Shown here: positions 16,580 through 25,403 of the stretch, piece by piece
Position numbering within the stretch: the first letter of the stretch is position 1
Layout: every line of letters begins with the position of its first letter
Program-made: the position numbers and the translations under genes
Assembly (NCBI RefSeq): GCF_007830125.1
Contig: NZ_VLLG01000006.1
Coordinates: 248,001 to 312,000, forward strand
DNA from: Chitinophaga japonensis
GTDB lineage: Bacteria; Bacteroidota; Bacteroidia; Chitinophagales; Chitinophagaceae
Direction: 5' to 3'
Length of the DNA: 64,000 bases
Notes under the pieces: model-generated
What the model saw: only the letters and a program-made list of their open reading frames with translations
Database searches by the model: none
What the model was told of the DNA's origin: nothing

Positions 16580-17959
16580 ATGCCAGTTTCATTATCAATC
16601 GAATTGGACACCCGCAGAATGAAAAAAAGAACGGGTGCTTATCCCGTAAAGCTTCTGGTTGTCCATGATAGCGTTCCACAACGGTATCAAACCATTTACG
16701 ATTTAAGCAAAGAAGATTTTAAAAAGCTGTCAGCTCCACGCCTTAGTTCCGATTTGCAGAAAGCCCGTGACAGCTTAAAGGATATGCTGAGGTCTGCTGA
16801 AACAGCTGCAAAGGAAATCAGGCCTTTTGCTTTTAATGAATTTGAGAGATATTTTATTACTGCTAATCCTTTATTTAAACCACGGAAACAAAAACAGCAG
16901 AACGTTGAAGCCAATAGTGGCGAATTTGACTTTTCTCCCTATGAAGGAAAATTTCCTATTTTAAAGGAAAGCCATCCTAGAGCTGACTGTATTTCTGTTG
17001 TATTTGCCTGGTATGTGAAGAATTTGATTAAAGAAGGCCGTATAGGTAGCGCATTGAACTATCAGAACACTTACTATTCGTTGAAAAAATTCCAAGGCAA
17101 TGCACAATTCGTTGATGTAACACCCGGCTATCTGCGTCAATACGAAAAATGGATGCGTGATCGTAATTGCTCCAAATCTACTGTAGGCATTAACCTGCGC
17201 CCGCTGAGATCAATTTATAATTTAGCTATTGATGAATTTAACTTGATCCCACGAAAGAATTATCCATTTGGCCGGCGCAAGTATTTAATTCCCACTTCCA
17301 AGAATATTAAAAAGGCATTGGCGCAGGACGATATTTCAAAAATATACTACTACGATACTGACAATATTGAGTACAGCCAGGCCAGAGACTATTGGTTGTT
17401 CTTTTTCTTCGCCAATGGGATGAACCCCAAAGATGCGGCTTTATTGAGGTATCGGAATATACAAGGCGAGTTCATTGTTTTTGAACGCGCCAAAACACAG
17501 CTTACGACCCGGAATGATCCCAAGCCGATAACGGTATATATAACAGAAGATATACAGGCCATTATTGATCGCTGGGGTAATAAGGACAAGTCCCCTACCA
17601 ATTACATATTTCCCATTTTGCAGTTAGGAATGACGCCACTTGAGGAACATTATGCTATAAAAGCGTTTGTTAAGTTCGTAAACGACCGGATGGCAAAGAT
17701 CTGTGAAGAACTAAACATAAGGAAAGCAACAACTATTTATACCCGGCATACATATTCCACTTTCATGAAACGTTCTGGAGCAAGCACCGAATTTATACAA
17801 GAAGCATTAGGACATGCTGATAAAAGCACTACAGAAAATTATCTTGACAGTTTTGAAAAAGACGTGAAAAAGGAATTTGCCGGGAAACTCATTTCATTTA
17901 AAAAGACCACTCCACCGGAAAAAATAGAAGTGGCTGAAGTCGCCGTCAAAGTTTCTTAG
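16580..17959 (+). CDS. Tyrosine recombinase (integrase) of the integrative element
   Basis: The product (459 residues from the ATG at 16580; the frame reaches back to 16511 through the repeats) is a site-specific recombinase that would insert and excise the element at tRNA-Leu. It has the Bacteroidota Arm-DNA-binding start (SLSIELDTRRMKKRTGAYPVKLLV), a SAM-like core-binding domain in the middle and the catalytic end: TIYTRHTYSTF carries an active-site Arg-His, EALGHADKSTT the LGH box, and NYL the Tyr nucleophile. The first catalytic Arg region reads GMNPKDAALLRYRNI. It lies about 200 bp from the truncated tRNA-Leu, the standard place for such an integrase. Confidence 0.92.
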   Translation: MPVSLSIELDTRRMKKRTGAYPVKLLVVHDSVPQRYQTIYDLSKEDFKKLSAPRLSSDLQKARDSLKDMLRSAETAAKEIRPFAFNEFERYFITANPLFKPRKQKQQNVEANSGEFDFSPYEGKFPILKESHPRADCISVVFAWYVKNLIKEGRIGSALNYQNTYYSLKKFQGNAQFVDVTPGYLRQYEKWMRDRNCSKSTVGINLRPLRSIYNLAIDEFNLIPRKNYPFGRRKYLIPTSKNIKKALAQDDISKIYYYDTDNIEYSQARDYWLFFFFANGMNPKDAALLRYRNIQGEFIVFERAKTQLTTRNDPKPITVYITEDIQAIIDRWGNKDKSPTNYIFPILQLGMTPLEEHYAIKAFVKFVNDRMAKICEELNIRKATTIYTRHTYSTFMKRSGASTEFIQEALGHADKSTTENYLDSFEKDVKKEFAGKLISFKKTTPPEKIEVAEVAVKVS

Positions 17960-17974
17960 GTGCTGCATTATTGA

Positions 17975-18003
17975 CCCAATGACCAGCCGTACTGGTCATT
18001 GGG
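17975..18003. terminator. Bidirectional terminator between integrase and toxin genes
   Basis: A perfect 12-bp inverted repeat (CCCAATGACCAG at 17975-17986, CTGGTCATTGGG at 17992-18003) with a 5-nt loop separates two convergent genes. ATTTTAT follows on the plus side. Confidence 0.8.
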
Positions 18004-18011
18004 ATTTTATG

Positions 18012-18722
18012 TTACAATCCCCGCCCTTTATTTTTATCGGGCCTGATATTACGCTGCTGTTTTATTTGCAACAACTTCAGCGTTTGTTGGGAAGGGCCAA
18101 AAGTAAGCCGTGGATTGGCAGCAGCCTGTTTTAACCTGTCAGCCACTTCCGGCCATTTAATATCAATCCCTATAAAATCAACTTTTTCTGTGGGATCTAT
18201 ATCATTATGATACAGCAGAGCAGTTTTCGCCATGGTAGCATCGATATCAGGGTATTTTCGTTCACAAGCTTGCAGTATTTCTTGCAAAGGTATATAGGCC
18301 AACAACGAATATATGTCTATATAATCTTTTAATCTTGTACCATTCCCATAGATGGCATTTAGTTTCATGGCTCCAATATCGAGTAATGATAGCATTCTGA
18401 TGCCTTCCACTTCTTCAATACTATTGAGTAAGGGATACTGGTGGGCAATAATATCAACTTTGACACCACTTACAAAACAGAAAACCCCGTTATTAATGGA
18501 ACGTAGATTTTGAACAGGATAAGATGCCTCTATATGAGTTGCTATTTCTTTAGCATTAAATGATTTTTCTGTAAAGAGATCTATATCAATAGACCTTCGG
18601 TGGCCGATCTTCAATGCAAGGGCTGTGCCTCCTACCAGATAAAAGGGTTTGAATTGCTGATCCTCCATAAATCGTTTGATCAAATCCAGTGTCCCCTTCT
18701 CAACTGCTTCCTGTTGTAGCAT
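18012..18722 (-). CDS. AbiEii-type nucleotidyltransferase toxin
   Basis: This 236-residue protein belongs to the AbiEii/MenT nucleotidyltransferase group of type IV toxins, which block growth by adding nucleotides to tRNA acceptor ends or other targets. The active-site block is PFYLVGGTALALKIG followed by HRRSIDIDLF, i.e. GG-T-A and the D-x-D metal pair. A third acid is likely in GVKVDIIAH. It overlaps the upstream DUF6922-type partner by 43 bp in the same direction, so they are made together. It probably stabilises the element or acts in phage abortive infection. Confidence 0.85.
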   Translation of the reverse strand: MLQQEAVEKGTLDLIKRFMEDQQFKPFYLVGGTALALKIGHRRSIDIDLFTEKSFNAKEIATHIEASYPVQNLRSINNGVFCFVSGVKVDIIAHQYPLLNSIEEVEGIRMLSLLDIGAMKLNAIYGNGTRLKDYIDIYSLLAYIPLQEILQACERKYPDIDATMAKTALLYHNDIDPTEKVDFIGIDIKWPEVADRLKQAAANPRLTFGPSQQTLKLLQIKQQRNIRPDKNKGRGL

Positions 18723-19027
18723 AACAATTCTTCCTTTCTAAGATTAAAATATCTACATGCATCCTCAATGGCATAATCAGCCAGATATTTTATTTCGTTT
18801 TTAAGGGCATTTATTATTTTCGGCTGACCATAAAAACGTACCATCTCTTCCCACTCTTCCTTGTTTCCTCTTTCAATAACCCGCGCAATAATACTGCCGT
18901 ACCCGTTTGCCCAATCTATCTCATCATAGCGTTGATCCCAAAAGAGGTGTCGGGGAAGATTCGGTTTATCTTTTTTCCCGCTTTGCTTTAGATCAGATGC
19001 TGGTGATATGTTATTTGCTTTTCCCAT
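18680..19027 (-). CDS. DUF6922-type partner of the AbiEii-like toxin
   Basis: This 115-residue protein (LPRHLFWDQRYDEIDWANGYGSIIARVIERGNKEE) matches the small DUF6922 family, commonly found directly upstream of AbiEii-like nucleotidyltransferases in Bacteroidota. Its C-terminal coding sequence overlaps the start of the toxin gene, so they are translationally coupled. By position it is the antitoxin, but there is no recognisable AbiEi winged-helix domain, so how it would neutralise the toxin is unknown. Confidence 0.7.
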   Translation of the reverse strand: MGKANNISPASDLKQSGKKDKPNLPRHLFWDQRYDEIDWANGYGSIIARVIERGNKEEWEEMVRFYGQPKIINALKNEIKYLADYAIEDACRYFNLRKEELLCYNRKQLRRGHWI

Positions 19028-19110
19028 TCAACCATAAATATACGAAAAATGGATGGAGATTGAATTTGAGTATTTTTTATTAACTTCCTAAACCTAATAG
19101 CCAGTAAGTT

Positions 19111-19959
19111 ATGCGTATAAAAGAGCGGTTATTCTCCAATATCTTTCTAAGGAATATATTGGCTGATTTGGGTTTTCGATCCGCTTATTCCACCAGGAAG
19201 GGCGGGTTTATTCCCTATTTCCAGTATAAAATTGGCCCCTATGGGAAAGATTACTATTTGTATTTCCGGGAGGAGCCATATATAAGACGCTATAAGAACG
19301 AAGTCTTTAATAAGCTATTTGAGTATGACAAGAATGATATTAATAGGTACTTGACATTTCATTATGATGCTTATCAAGACAAGAAGGACTTTTTAAAATT
19401 CCTCCATGATGAAATTACTGAACGCCTGGAGCGTAAACTCTCCAGATTCCGGAGGTCCAAACTTCAGGCCGCTTTGGATTGGGTAGCTGAGAAAAACCAG
19501 GAACAGCGGGCACAGCAGGAACAATTACTCCGGCAGAATATTGAGCTGGAAGCAAGAACACTCCTGGAAAACCGGCAGACCGGCCCGGAACAAACAAGTG
19601 ATCAAGTAAAAAACTTCACTGAAAACCTTATCCCTGTTATTGAAAAGCTGATACAGCCATATCTGGCTGGGAGTATCACAGTAACCCATCCCAAATATCT
19701 GCCCCTGCTCATCCAGCATTTTTATCTTCTTCGGAATTTACAGTTTACTGATAGAAACGGGAAGATTAAGGGCAGACTATTCGATAACTTTTCAGCTACG
19801 GATCTTGCTTTTGTTTTACGTCTCCACTTTCCGGAATTTATGGGCAAACAACCTAACACCATTCAAAGAGACATTAAAGAAGCGGAAGCAAATATTGACC
19901 TGAACGTAGAGAAATTCAAGCGCCTTGACAAAGCACTCAGGGAATTTTACTTTGAGTAA
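19111..19959 (+). CDS. Uncharacterised protein of the mobile element
   Basis: This 282-residue protein is not recognised. It is soluble, with aromatic-rich N-terminal text (PYFQYKIGPYGKDYYLYFREEPYIRRY), a Gln/Glu-rich probable coiled coil around residues 110-160 and a C-terminal part (FVLRLHFPEFMGKQPNTIQRDIKEAEANI). It is divergent from the toxin-antitoxin pair and stands before the element's HTH and toprim genes. Similar proteins occur near integrases in Bacteroidota elements in my recollection, but I cannot assign a function. Confidence 0.65.
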   Translation: MRIKERLFSNIFLRNILADLGFRSAYSTRKGGFIPYFQYKIGPYGKDYYLYFREEPYIRRYKNEVFNKLFEYDKNDINRYLTFHYDAYQDKKDFLKFLHDEITERLERKLSRFRRSKLQAALDWVAEKNQEQRAQQEQLLRQNIELEARTLLENRQTGPEQTSDQVKNFTENLIPVIEKLIQPYLAGSITVTHPKYLPLLIQHFYLLRNLQFTDRNGKIKGRLFDNFSATDLAFVLRLHFPEFMGKQPNTIQRDIKEAEANIDLNVEKFKRLDKALREFYFE

Positions 19960-20095
19960 ACCAGTTACATAACCTCATTTACTATTTATAACTCATTCTT
20001 ACTAAAGAATTTCCTTCCTTACAAAATCCATGATTAATCCATCATTGACTTCCTTTCCCCGCTAACTCATATTTGTGTCTGTAAAACTTCTTTTT

Positions 20096-20398
20096 ATGGA
20101 CACTTTATTTATTCCAAATGAGAATGATTTCCGCCGGTGGATCAGGGATGCAGTGAAAGAATGTCTGGAAAATACTTCCATTAAAAGTGCCCAGCCCGCC
20201 GACCCGCAGCAAGAACCCCTGCTTACGCGCAAGGAAATAGCGGGTATTTTCCGCATCTCCCTGGTTACCCTGCATGACTGGATGAAACGGGGCCTGCCCT
20301 TTCATAAACAGGGCGGACGGGTATATTTTCTCCGCTCCGAGGTACTCGAATACGTGAAACAGAAACGCAAACCATCCTTTAAACCCCTGGGAGAATGA
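20096..20398 (+). CDS. Helix-turn-helix DNA-binding protein (excisionase/MerR-like HTH_17)
   Basis: The ATG at 20096 gives a 100-residue protein ending in an HTH_17 domain (LLTRKEIAGIFRISLVTLHDWMKRGLPFHKQGGRVYFLRSEVLEYVKQ). This group includes excisionases and small regulators of Bacteroidota conjugative elements. The stop codon overlaps the start of the toprim gene (ATGA at 20395-20398), so the two form an operon. It may bind att or the mob promoter region. Confidence 0.85.
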   Translation: MDTLFIPNENDFRRWIRDAVKECLENTSIKSAQPADPQQEPLLTRKEIAGIFRISLVTLHDWMKRGLPFHKQGGRVYFLRSEVLEYVKQKRKPSFKPLGE

Positions 20399-21408
20399 AA
20401 AAGTTAACTATTACTGAGGCCAAACAAATAGACATAACAGATTACCTGGCTTCACAGAGGCATTACCCTGATCCTAAAATGAGCAACAGCCGGGAGTTTT
20501 GGTATTCATCACCCCTTCCCGGACGTGTTGATAATAAGCCGTCTTTCAAGGTTGATCGTAAACTAAACCTTTGGTTTGATCATGGCATAGGGAAAGGGGG
20601 AAGTATTATTGATTTCGGGATACAGTATCATGGCTGTACCATTCCAGAATTTTTGGAGAAATTGCAAACTTTTCTTTCTTTTCACCGCGACCTTTCGCCT
20701 GCTTTACCAGGCCCTGGTGATGCCCAGCTTCCGCACCGGGCTGATCCAACTACGCTTTCCGGTGAAAAGAAAAAGATACGGGGCGTTTCCGCCGGCCCTA
20801 TCACTTCCCCGGCGCTCGTCCATTACCTGGGCCAGCGAAGAATACCGGTTGAACTGGCGCAGGCTTATTGCAGGGAGGTTCAGTATAAGCTTCACGGTAA
20901 ACAATATTATGCCATTGGTTTCCCCAATGATGCCGGTGGGTATGAGTTGCGTAACCCTTACTTTAAGGGCAGCAGCTCTCCCAAAGGCATAACCTTTATT
21001 GACCATGGAGCAAATCAGGTGGCTGTATTTGAGGGTTTTTTTAACTTCCTTTCTTTTCTCACCATTTACCAGGGCCGGAATCTGCAACCCATTAATTTGT
21101 TGGTATTAAACTCCCTGTCCTTTTTTGAAAAGAGCCAGCCTTTAATGGAAAGGCATCAAACCATTGACCTTTACTTAGACAGGGATACCGCTGGTATAAA
21201 ATACACTGCTCAGGTGGTAAAAGAAAACTCCCCATACAAGGATTGCAGCATTTTATACCAGGGCTGTAAAGACCTCAATCAATGGCTAATCCAAAATTTT
21301 CTACAGATACAGCGGGAAATCCAGGCAATTAAAAGAGCAACGGGAGTAGCTGATGACGTGATGAACAAACAGGTTGCCCGCGACAGACAAAGAGGCCACC
21401 GGTTTTGA
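20395..21408 (+). CDS. Toprim-domain protein, primase-like
   Basis: The 337-residue product begins like a CHC2-type primase relative that has lost the zinc cysteines (DNKPSFKVDRKLNLWFDHGIGKGGSIIDFGIQYHGCTI) and continues with a toprim domain: VAVFEGFFNFLSFL carries the catalytic Glu and IDLYLDRDTAG the DxD-like pair. Such proteins in mobilizable Bacteroidota elements are thought to help copy the transferred strand. It overlaps the HTH gene by 4 bp. Confidence 0.85.
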   Translation: MKKLTITEAKQIDITDYLASQRHYPDPKMSNSREFWYSSPLPGRVDNKPSFKVDRKLNLWFDHGIGKGGSIIDFGIQYHGCTIPEFLEKLQTFLSFHRDLSPALPGPGDAQLPHRADPTTLSGEKKKIRGVSAGPITSPALVHYLGQRRIPVELAQAYCREVQYKLHGKQYYAIGFPNDAGGYELRNPYFKGSSSPKGITFIDHGANQVAVFEGFFNFLSFLTIYQGRNLQPINLLVLNSLSFFEKSQPLMERHQTIDLYLDRDTAGIKYTAQVVKENSPYKDCSILYQGCKDLNQWLIQNFLQIQREIQAIKRATGVADDVMNKQVARDRQRGHRF

Positions 21409-21443
21409 AAAATTATCTCTTTACATAAAAAAACGAAATAACT

Positions 21444-21818
21444 ATGACTGATTTTAAAAGAAGGACACTAATATTAAACAGTGGCAAGCAAATAAAATTA
21501 TTCGGCAACAGTCTTGCTATTGGTAAGAGTTTGCAGATCGGAGAAGGGTATGCTCCTAATATTTTCTCCTGTTCAGAACAACTACAGCAGGCGAAAGCTA
21601 CTACTGATGTTAGCAAAACAACACAGGAAAATAAGCCGCCCGGCGAACAGCCGCCGAAGAAAACAATTGTCAATATGATCAACCCTTACCAGCTTACAGA
21701 AGCAGACATTTTTGAAATAGCAGATTATAATATCCGCCTGTGGTTGGATTTAAAAGATAATATCCGCAGGTATGGTGTAAATAATCCAAGGGTTTTTAAC
21801 CGGGATGCCTCGCTATAA
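21444..21818 (+). CDS. Uncharacterised small protein of the mobile element
   Basis: This 124-residue protein has no recognised domain. The N-terminal half is basic, the middle is low-complexity and Pro/Gln/Thr-rich, and the C-terminus is acidic and aromatic (ADIFEIADYNIRLWLDLKDNI). It follows the toprim gene by 35 bp in the same direction and precedes the noncoding mob region, so it is likely element-specific. Confidence 0.5.
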   Translation: MTDFKRRTLILNSGKQIKLFGNSLAIGKSLQIGEGYAPNIFSCSEQLQQAKATTDVSKTTQENKPPGEQPPKKTIVNMINPYQLTEADIFEIADYNIRLWLDLKDNIRRYGVNNPRVFNRDASL

Positions 21819-22065
21819 TCAAAATTATTGCAGCAAGAAACCTGTCCTTACTGCCAAAATGTCCACCATTAATTTCCCATGTTTTTTAATGAATCGTTCC
21901 TGAATAGGTTGGGGAAATATGGTAGCTCTCCAGTAGGCAGGGCGCCAGCATCAGTTATAAATCTACATCACAAATAAATGCCAATAAGCATGAATAATTA
22001 CACCTGGCAATACCAATACCCACCTCAAGAAAGAAACACTCTAAAAAACGCCTAAAATGGGTATT

Positions 22066-22227
22066 ATGGCAAAGCAGGTTGCCCGAAGGGTGAGCAGTTT
22101 TTTTGTCGCTCAGGGAGCCAGCTATGTTTTGGTGTGCACCAAAACGCTGGCCCCTCATGCTATCGCATTCGGGGTGGGATTTTTTTCATGCTATCGCATT
22201 CAAAAAATCAGGAGGAAGAGACTATGA
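22066..22227 (+). CDS. Possible 53-residue peptide across the oriT candidate
   Basis: An ATG at 22066 opens a 53-codon frame that overlaps the mobC start by 4 bp (ATGA at 22224-22227). The peptide is Cys- and hydrophobic-rich with a basic tail (IQKIRRKRL). Because the frame lies exactly over the inverted and direct repeats of the oriT candidate, it may be an accident of that sequence. The TGA/ATG overlap and the strong GGAGG before mobC leave both readings open. Confidence 0.3.
   Translation: MAKQVARRVSSFFVAQGASYVLVCTKTLAPHAIAFGVGFFSCYRIQKIRRKRL
22117..22201. other. Candidate origin of transfer (oriT)
   Basis: Just upstream of mobC lies GCCAGC (22117-22122), a 3-nt bulge, then GTTTTGGTG (22126-22134) pairing perfectly with CACCAAAAC (22137-22145) and GCTGGC (22146-22151). 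It is followed by a 16-bp direct repeat (TCATGCTATCGCATTC at 22155-22170 and 22186-22201, 31-bp period), the first copy being framed by CCCC and GGGG. A long inverted repeat next to direct repeats beside mobC/relaxase genes is the usual oriT layout. The rest of the gap 21819-22116 shows nothing else clear. Confidence 0.6.
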
Positions 22228-22607
22228 AGCAGATGGATAAACCTGTAAACAACAAGGGCGGTCGCCCTAAAAAGAATGTTGTAAAGAATCAACGGATACC
22301 AATCAAATGTACCAGTTATGAGAAGATAACCATTTTTGCCAAGGCCAAAAAAGCGTGCTTATCTGCATCGGAATATTTACTGCAACTTGGGTTGAACGGA
22401 AAAATTGACAGCAAGGTAAAAACGCTTCCTAAAGAAGTTTTAGCCCTTACTGGTACACTCAACCACATGGCTGCTAACTTAAATCAGCTTGCCAAAAAGC
22501 ATAACAGTGTAACTGATGTATTAACGCCACTTGACCGGGCAGACCTGCTGTTGCTATGCAAAGAATTAAAGGAACTGGCGGGCCGTATCAAAAATTATTT
22601 GCAATGA
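22224..22607 (+). CDS. mobC: MobC-like relaxosome accessory protein
   Basis: The ATG at 22224 was chosen for the GGAGGAAGAG ribosome site right before it; the frame can be extended to 22134 across the oriT candidate. The 127-residue product starts with a basic N-terminus (GGRPKKNVVKNQRIPIKCTSYEKITI) typical of ribbon-helix-helix-like mobilisation proteins and has the MobC helix LTGTLNHMAANLNQLAKKHN. It would bind oriT and help the relaxase. Its stop overlaps the relaxase start (ATGA at 22604-22607). Confidence 0.85.
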   Translation: MKQMDKPVNNKGGRPKKNVVKNQRIPIKCTSYEKITIFAKAKKACLSASEYLLQLGLNGKIDSKVKTLPKEVLALTGTLNHMAANLNQLAKKHNSVTDVLTPLDRADLLLLCKELKELAGRIKNYLQ

Positions 22608-23659
22608 TTGGATATGTAGATACGGGGAAATCTTTTTTGGGCTGTATCAGTTATGACCTGGAGGACAAATTGGAATTGACTGATGAACAAAAAGAAAAGC
22701 TTTCCCGGCAGGATGGATTGCAGCATAAAGACCGGGCGGAAGTGTTGGCGTATCACAAATGCTTTGGCAATAAATATGAGTTGGCTGAACAGTTCAGGGA
22801 TGTTTCAAGGTTAAGCAAGCGGGTGGAAAATCCGGTATTTCATTTTGCTCTGAGGCTTGCACCGGATGATACCTGCACTAAAGACAAACTGATTGAGATT
22901 GGGGAGGCATGTGCAAGAGAATTTGAAGTACAGGACAATCAATATTTGATCATATTACATAAGGATACTCCGGAGCCTCACATTCATATAGTAGCTAACC
23001 GTGTAGGGTATGATGGAAAGGTTGCCAAGGATAGTAATAGTTATCGCCGGATGGCAGCGCTTTGCCGAAGATTGGAAAAGCAATATAACTTAACTAAAGT
23101 ATTAAGTCCACGGAAATTCCTTCCTAAAGAACAACGCTCGATCCCCCGGCATGACCAGCGGAGGGAGAAATTAAGGAATGACATACAACGAACCTTGGAA
23201 CAGGTTACCCGGTATCAAGATTTTGAACAGCGGATGCAAGCATTGGGTTACCAGGTGATCAAGGGGCGGGGAATTGCCTTTGTTGATAATAAAAAAGTAC
23301 GCATAAAAGGCAGCGAAGTAGGTTTTTCGTTATCCAAGATTGAACAGATCCTGCACATTGGAACTGAGCTGGCTGCTAAACAGGCAAAAAAAACTGTTTT
23401 TGAAACTGCCATACAACAACAAGCAACAAAATACCCGGCTATTACTCCAATGCAGAAATTACGGTTGCAAACCTGGCAGGCATCCCAGCGGGAAAAATCT
23501 CCTGTGTTTCTTATACAGCAGGAAATAATTAACCTGACACAGCAGCTTAATCATTTACTGTATGATTTAATGAAGCCGGAATACGGTGGGCAATCTATTA
23601 ATCCCGAACTTTTAAAAGAGGCCAAACGCAAAAAGAAAAAGAAGGGCCGGAGTTTGTAA
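22604..23659 (+). CDS. mobA: Relaxase / mobilisation nuclease (MobA, PF03432-like)
   Basis: The ATG at 22604, coupled to the mobC stop, gives a 351-residue relaxase that nicks oriT and stays bound to the transferred strand. The metal-binding motif is PEPHIHIVANRVG (H-x-H), preceded by FHFALRLAP. The N-terminal Tyr in MIGYVDTGKSF or YDLEDK could be the nucleophile. The C-terminal part is basic and ends in a Lys/Arg run. With mobC, the toprim protein and the integrase it defines a mobilizable integrative element. Confidence 0.9.
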   Translation: MIGYVDTGKSFLGCISYDLEDKLELTDEQKEKLSRQDGLQHKDRAEVLAYHKCFGNKYELAEQFRDVSRLSKRVENPVFHFALRLAPDDTCTKDKLIEIGEACAREFEVQDNQYLIILHKDTPEPHIHIVANRVGYDGKVAKDSNSYRRMAALCRRLEKQYNLTKVLSPRKFLPKEQRSIPRHDQRREKLRNDIQRTLEQVTRYQDFEQRMQALGYQVIKGRGIAFVDNKKVRIKGSEVGFSLSKIEQILHIGTELAAKQAKKTVFETAIQQQATKYPAITPMQKLRLQTWQASQREKSPVFLIQQEIINLTQQLNHLLYDLMKPEYGGQSINPELLKEAKRKKKKKGRSL

Positions 23660-23692
23660 AATCAGATTTGTTAAATAATTAAACAGCGACTT

Positions 23693-24097
23693 ATGGGTAT
23701 AGGTAACATAGAAAAAGATAGCCTGGAGCTAGTTTTGAATGAGTTCACTGAACAGCAGAAAGGATTGACAAAACAGGTTGATGAATTAAAGAGGGCAATT
23801 TCTTTGCTGGAAGAAAGAGCAGGCGACTTTGAAAAGAAACTGGAAAATATCAAAGTAACTTCTCCACCTTTAGATACAACACCAGTGAAGGCAATTATGA
23901 TCCAGGGTATAACGGAAGTAAAGAAAATTATAGCTGAGCAACCTAAAAGTGTCCAGCAAAACAAGCGGTTTCTGCTTTTTCCTGAGCATAATGCAAAGGA
24001 ATATTATTCAGTAGTACTTCGCTGGATATTATATATTGTCATTGCCACCTATTGCTATTTACTGATAAAACACATGGCAGATCATTGGGTAACATAG
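23693..24097 (+). CDS. Coiled-coil protein with C-terminal membrane anchor
   Basis: This 134-residue protein has a predicted coiled coil (QQKGLTKQVDELKRAISLLEERAGDFEKKLENI, about residues 22-57) and one hydrophobic segment near the C-terminus (VVLRWILYIVIATYCYLLI). It follows the relaxase by 33 bp. Small anchored coiled-coil proteins sit in the same place in other Bacteroidota mob operons and may tether the relaxosome to the membrane (inference). Confidence 0.6.
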   Translation: MGIGNIEKDSLELVLNEFTEQQKGLTKQVDELKRAISLLEERAGDFEKKLENIKVTSPPLDTTPVKAIMIQGITEVKKIIAEQPKSVQQNKRFLLFPEHNAKEYYSVVLRWILYIVIATYCYLLIKHMADHWVT

Positions 24098-24231
24098 GGA
24101 TAAATACCCCAATTATCTCACCCATCCACTATATATCGTGCAACATTCGGCAGGAAAATAATCTTTTTTAAGAGCTATTTTTGAACTATTTTCTACAACC
24201 CGATACTTTTTCTCCTTGGCTGGGTTAAGCA

Positions 24232-24447
24232 GTGGCCAATCATTACTATGCACCTTCACTTTATGGCTTTGTACTGCAGACAAAGAAATGGCCCATGTTA
24301 AGCCTGACGGTGATGGAATGGGAGGATATAAGGACCAAGGCCCGGTTTGCAGAATATATGCAGAAATACTACCCGGAAAAGGATGCCCTTGATGTGATGA
24401 ATGAAATAGACAGATGGTTAACCCAAATTAGAAAGCAGGATGAATAG
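24232..24447 (+). CDS. Small uncharacterised protein
   Basis: A 71-residue frame from a GTG at 24232 (an ATG at 24295 would give 50 residues). It is soluble with an amphipathic C-terminal helix (KDALDVMNEIDRWLTQIRKQDE) and no known domain. It lies between the mob operon and the leftward HEPN gene. The start and even the reality of the gene are uncertain. Confidence 0.4.
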   Translation: MANHYYAPSLYGFVLQTKKWPMLSLTVMEWEDIRTKARFAEYMQKYYPEKDALDVMNEIDRWLTQIRKQDE

Positions 24448-24454
24448 CGTAAGC

Positions 24455-25357
24455 TCAGGCAGTCTTTTCCTCTATGATTTTCGTAGCTGCCTGCTGTAGC
24501 TGCATCACTCTTTTAAAAAGCAATGAAAAGTCATTTTCTGTGACAATGTACTGGTCTTCGTACCGGGCCTTTAGATAAGCGTTTTCTAGTATATCCAGCA
24601 GCCGCTTTTCTTCTTCTGTGTTATCTGGAAAAAAACTATTCAACTGCGGGGCACACCGGCGGGCATGTTTTTTTAAAGCACGGATCTCATGCGTTTTCTT
24701 ATCATACCCGTTCAAACATTGCAAAATGCCCCTGTAAGTAAGTTCTACCGCTTGGTGCAATAAAAATGCAATAATTGGGGAACGAGCCTTTTCATACAGG
24801 AAAATAGCGCTTTTATTAAAGTCGAGGGCTTTTTTAAATGTTAAGGCAAATTGCTGCTGTATTCGGGTTTTCATTTCCTGCATAGCAACGGGCGTTGCTA
24901 TCGGATATACAGCCGCTTTATCATCATACACAAGATTTTCAGGAATGCAGTGGAGGGAATAAAATAGATGCCCTGTTCGTAAACCTTCAATTACATTACT
25001 TTCCCCATGAAGGGAGCAGCAAACCCGCCGGTCTTTCAGGTAGGCCATTTCCAGTACGGGTTCCAGCTCTTTGAATGGCGTGTTACTTTTTCCAGAAACT
25101 ACTATTAACAGGTCAATAAATGCTTCGTCCTCCATTCCTTCAATGGCATCATGTTTTATCATGTATATTTTGGCTGGTGCAATGGCCGCAACAATAAGCT
25201 GAATAACCGGTGTTAGGGTATCTGCCTGGTCCGGTATCTGTGTAGCTATAGAAATCAGTTTTTCCTTCCAGTTCCTTAATTCTGCGGTATCTGCTCCGGC
25301 ATTGATAAATACATTGGTAGTATATTCTATTCTGTGGTTGTATCCTCCGATGTTCAT
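24455..25357 (-). CDS. Degenerate nucleotidyltransferase fused to a HEPN domain
   Basis: This 300-residue protein has an N-terminal half that resembles a MNT-type nucleotidyltransferase fold (APAKIYMIKHDAIEG, then EAFIDLLIVVSG) but without the catalytic GS motif or D-x-D pair, and a C-terminal HEPN domain (PIIAFLLHQAVELTYRGIL, about residues 190-295, ending ARYEDQYIVTENDFSLLFKRV). An R-x4-H motif (RALKKH) fits the HEPN RNase signature. HEPN/MNT pairs are common toxin-antitoxin or anti-phage units; here both parts are in one chain. It is encoded with the SWIM protein in a leftward pair. Confidence 0.7.
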   Translation of the reverse strand: MNIGGYNHRIEYTTNVFINAGADTAELRNWKEKLISIATQIPDQADTLTPVIQLIVAAIAPAKIYMIKHDAIEGMEDEAFIDLLIVVSGKSNTPFKELEPVLEMAYLKDRRVCCSLHGESNVIEGLRTGHLFYSLHCIPENLVYDDKAAVYPIATPVAMQEMKTRIQQQFALTFKKALDFNKSAIFLYEKARSPIIAFLLHQAVELTYRGILQCLNGYDKKTHEIRALKKHARRCAPQLNSFFPDNTEEEKRLLDILENAYLKARYEDQYIVTENDFSLLFKRVMQLQQAATKIIEEKTA

Positions 25358-25403
25358 GACAATCCAGTTTTGGGTTTACAAAAACTTGCTTACTTAAGTT
25401 GCT

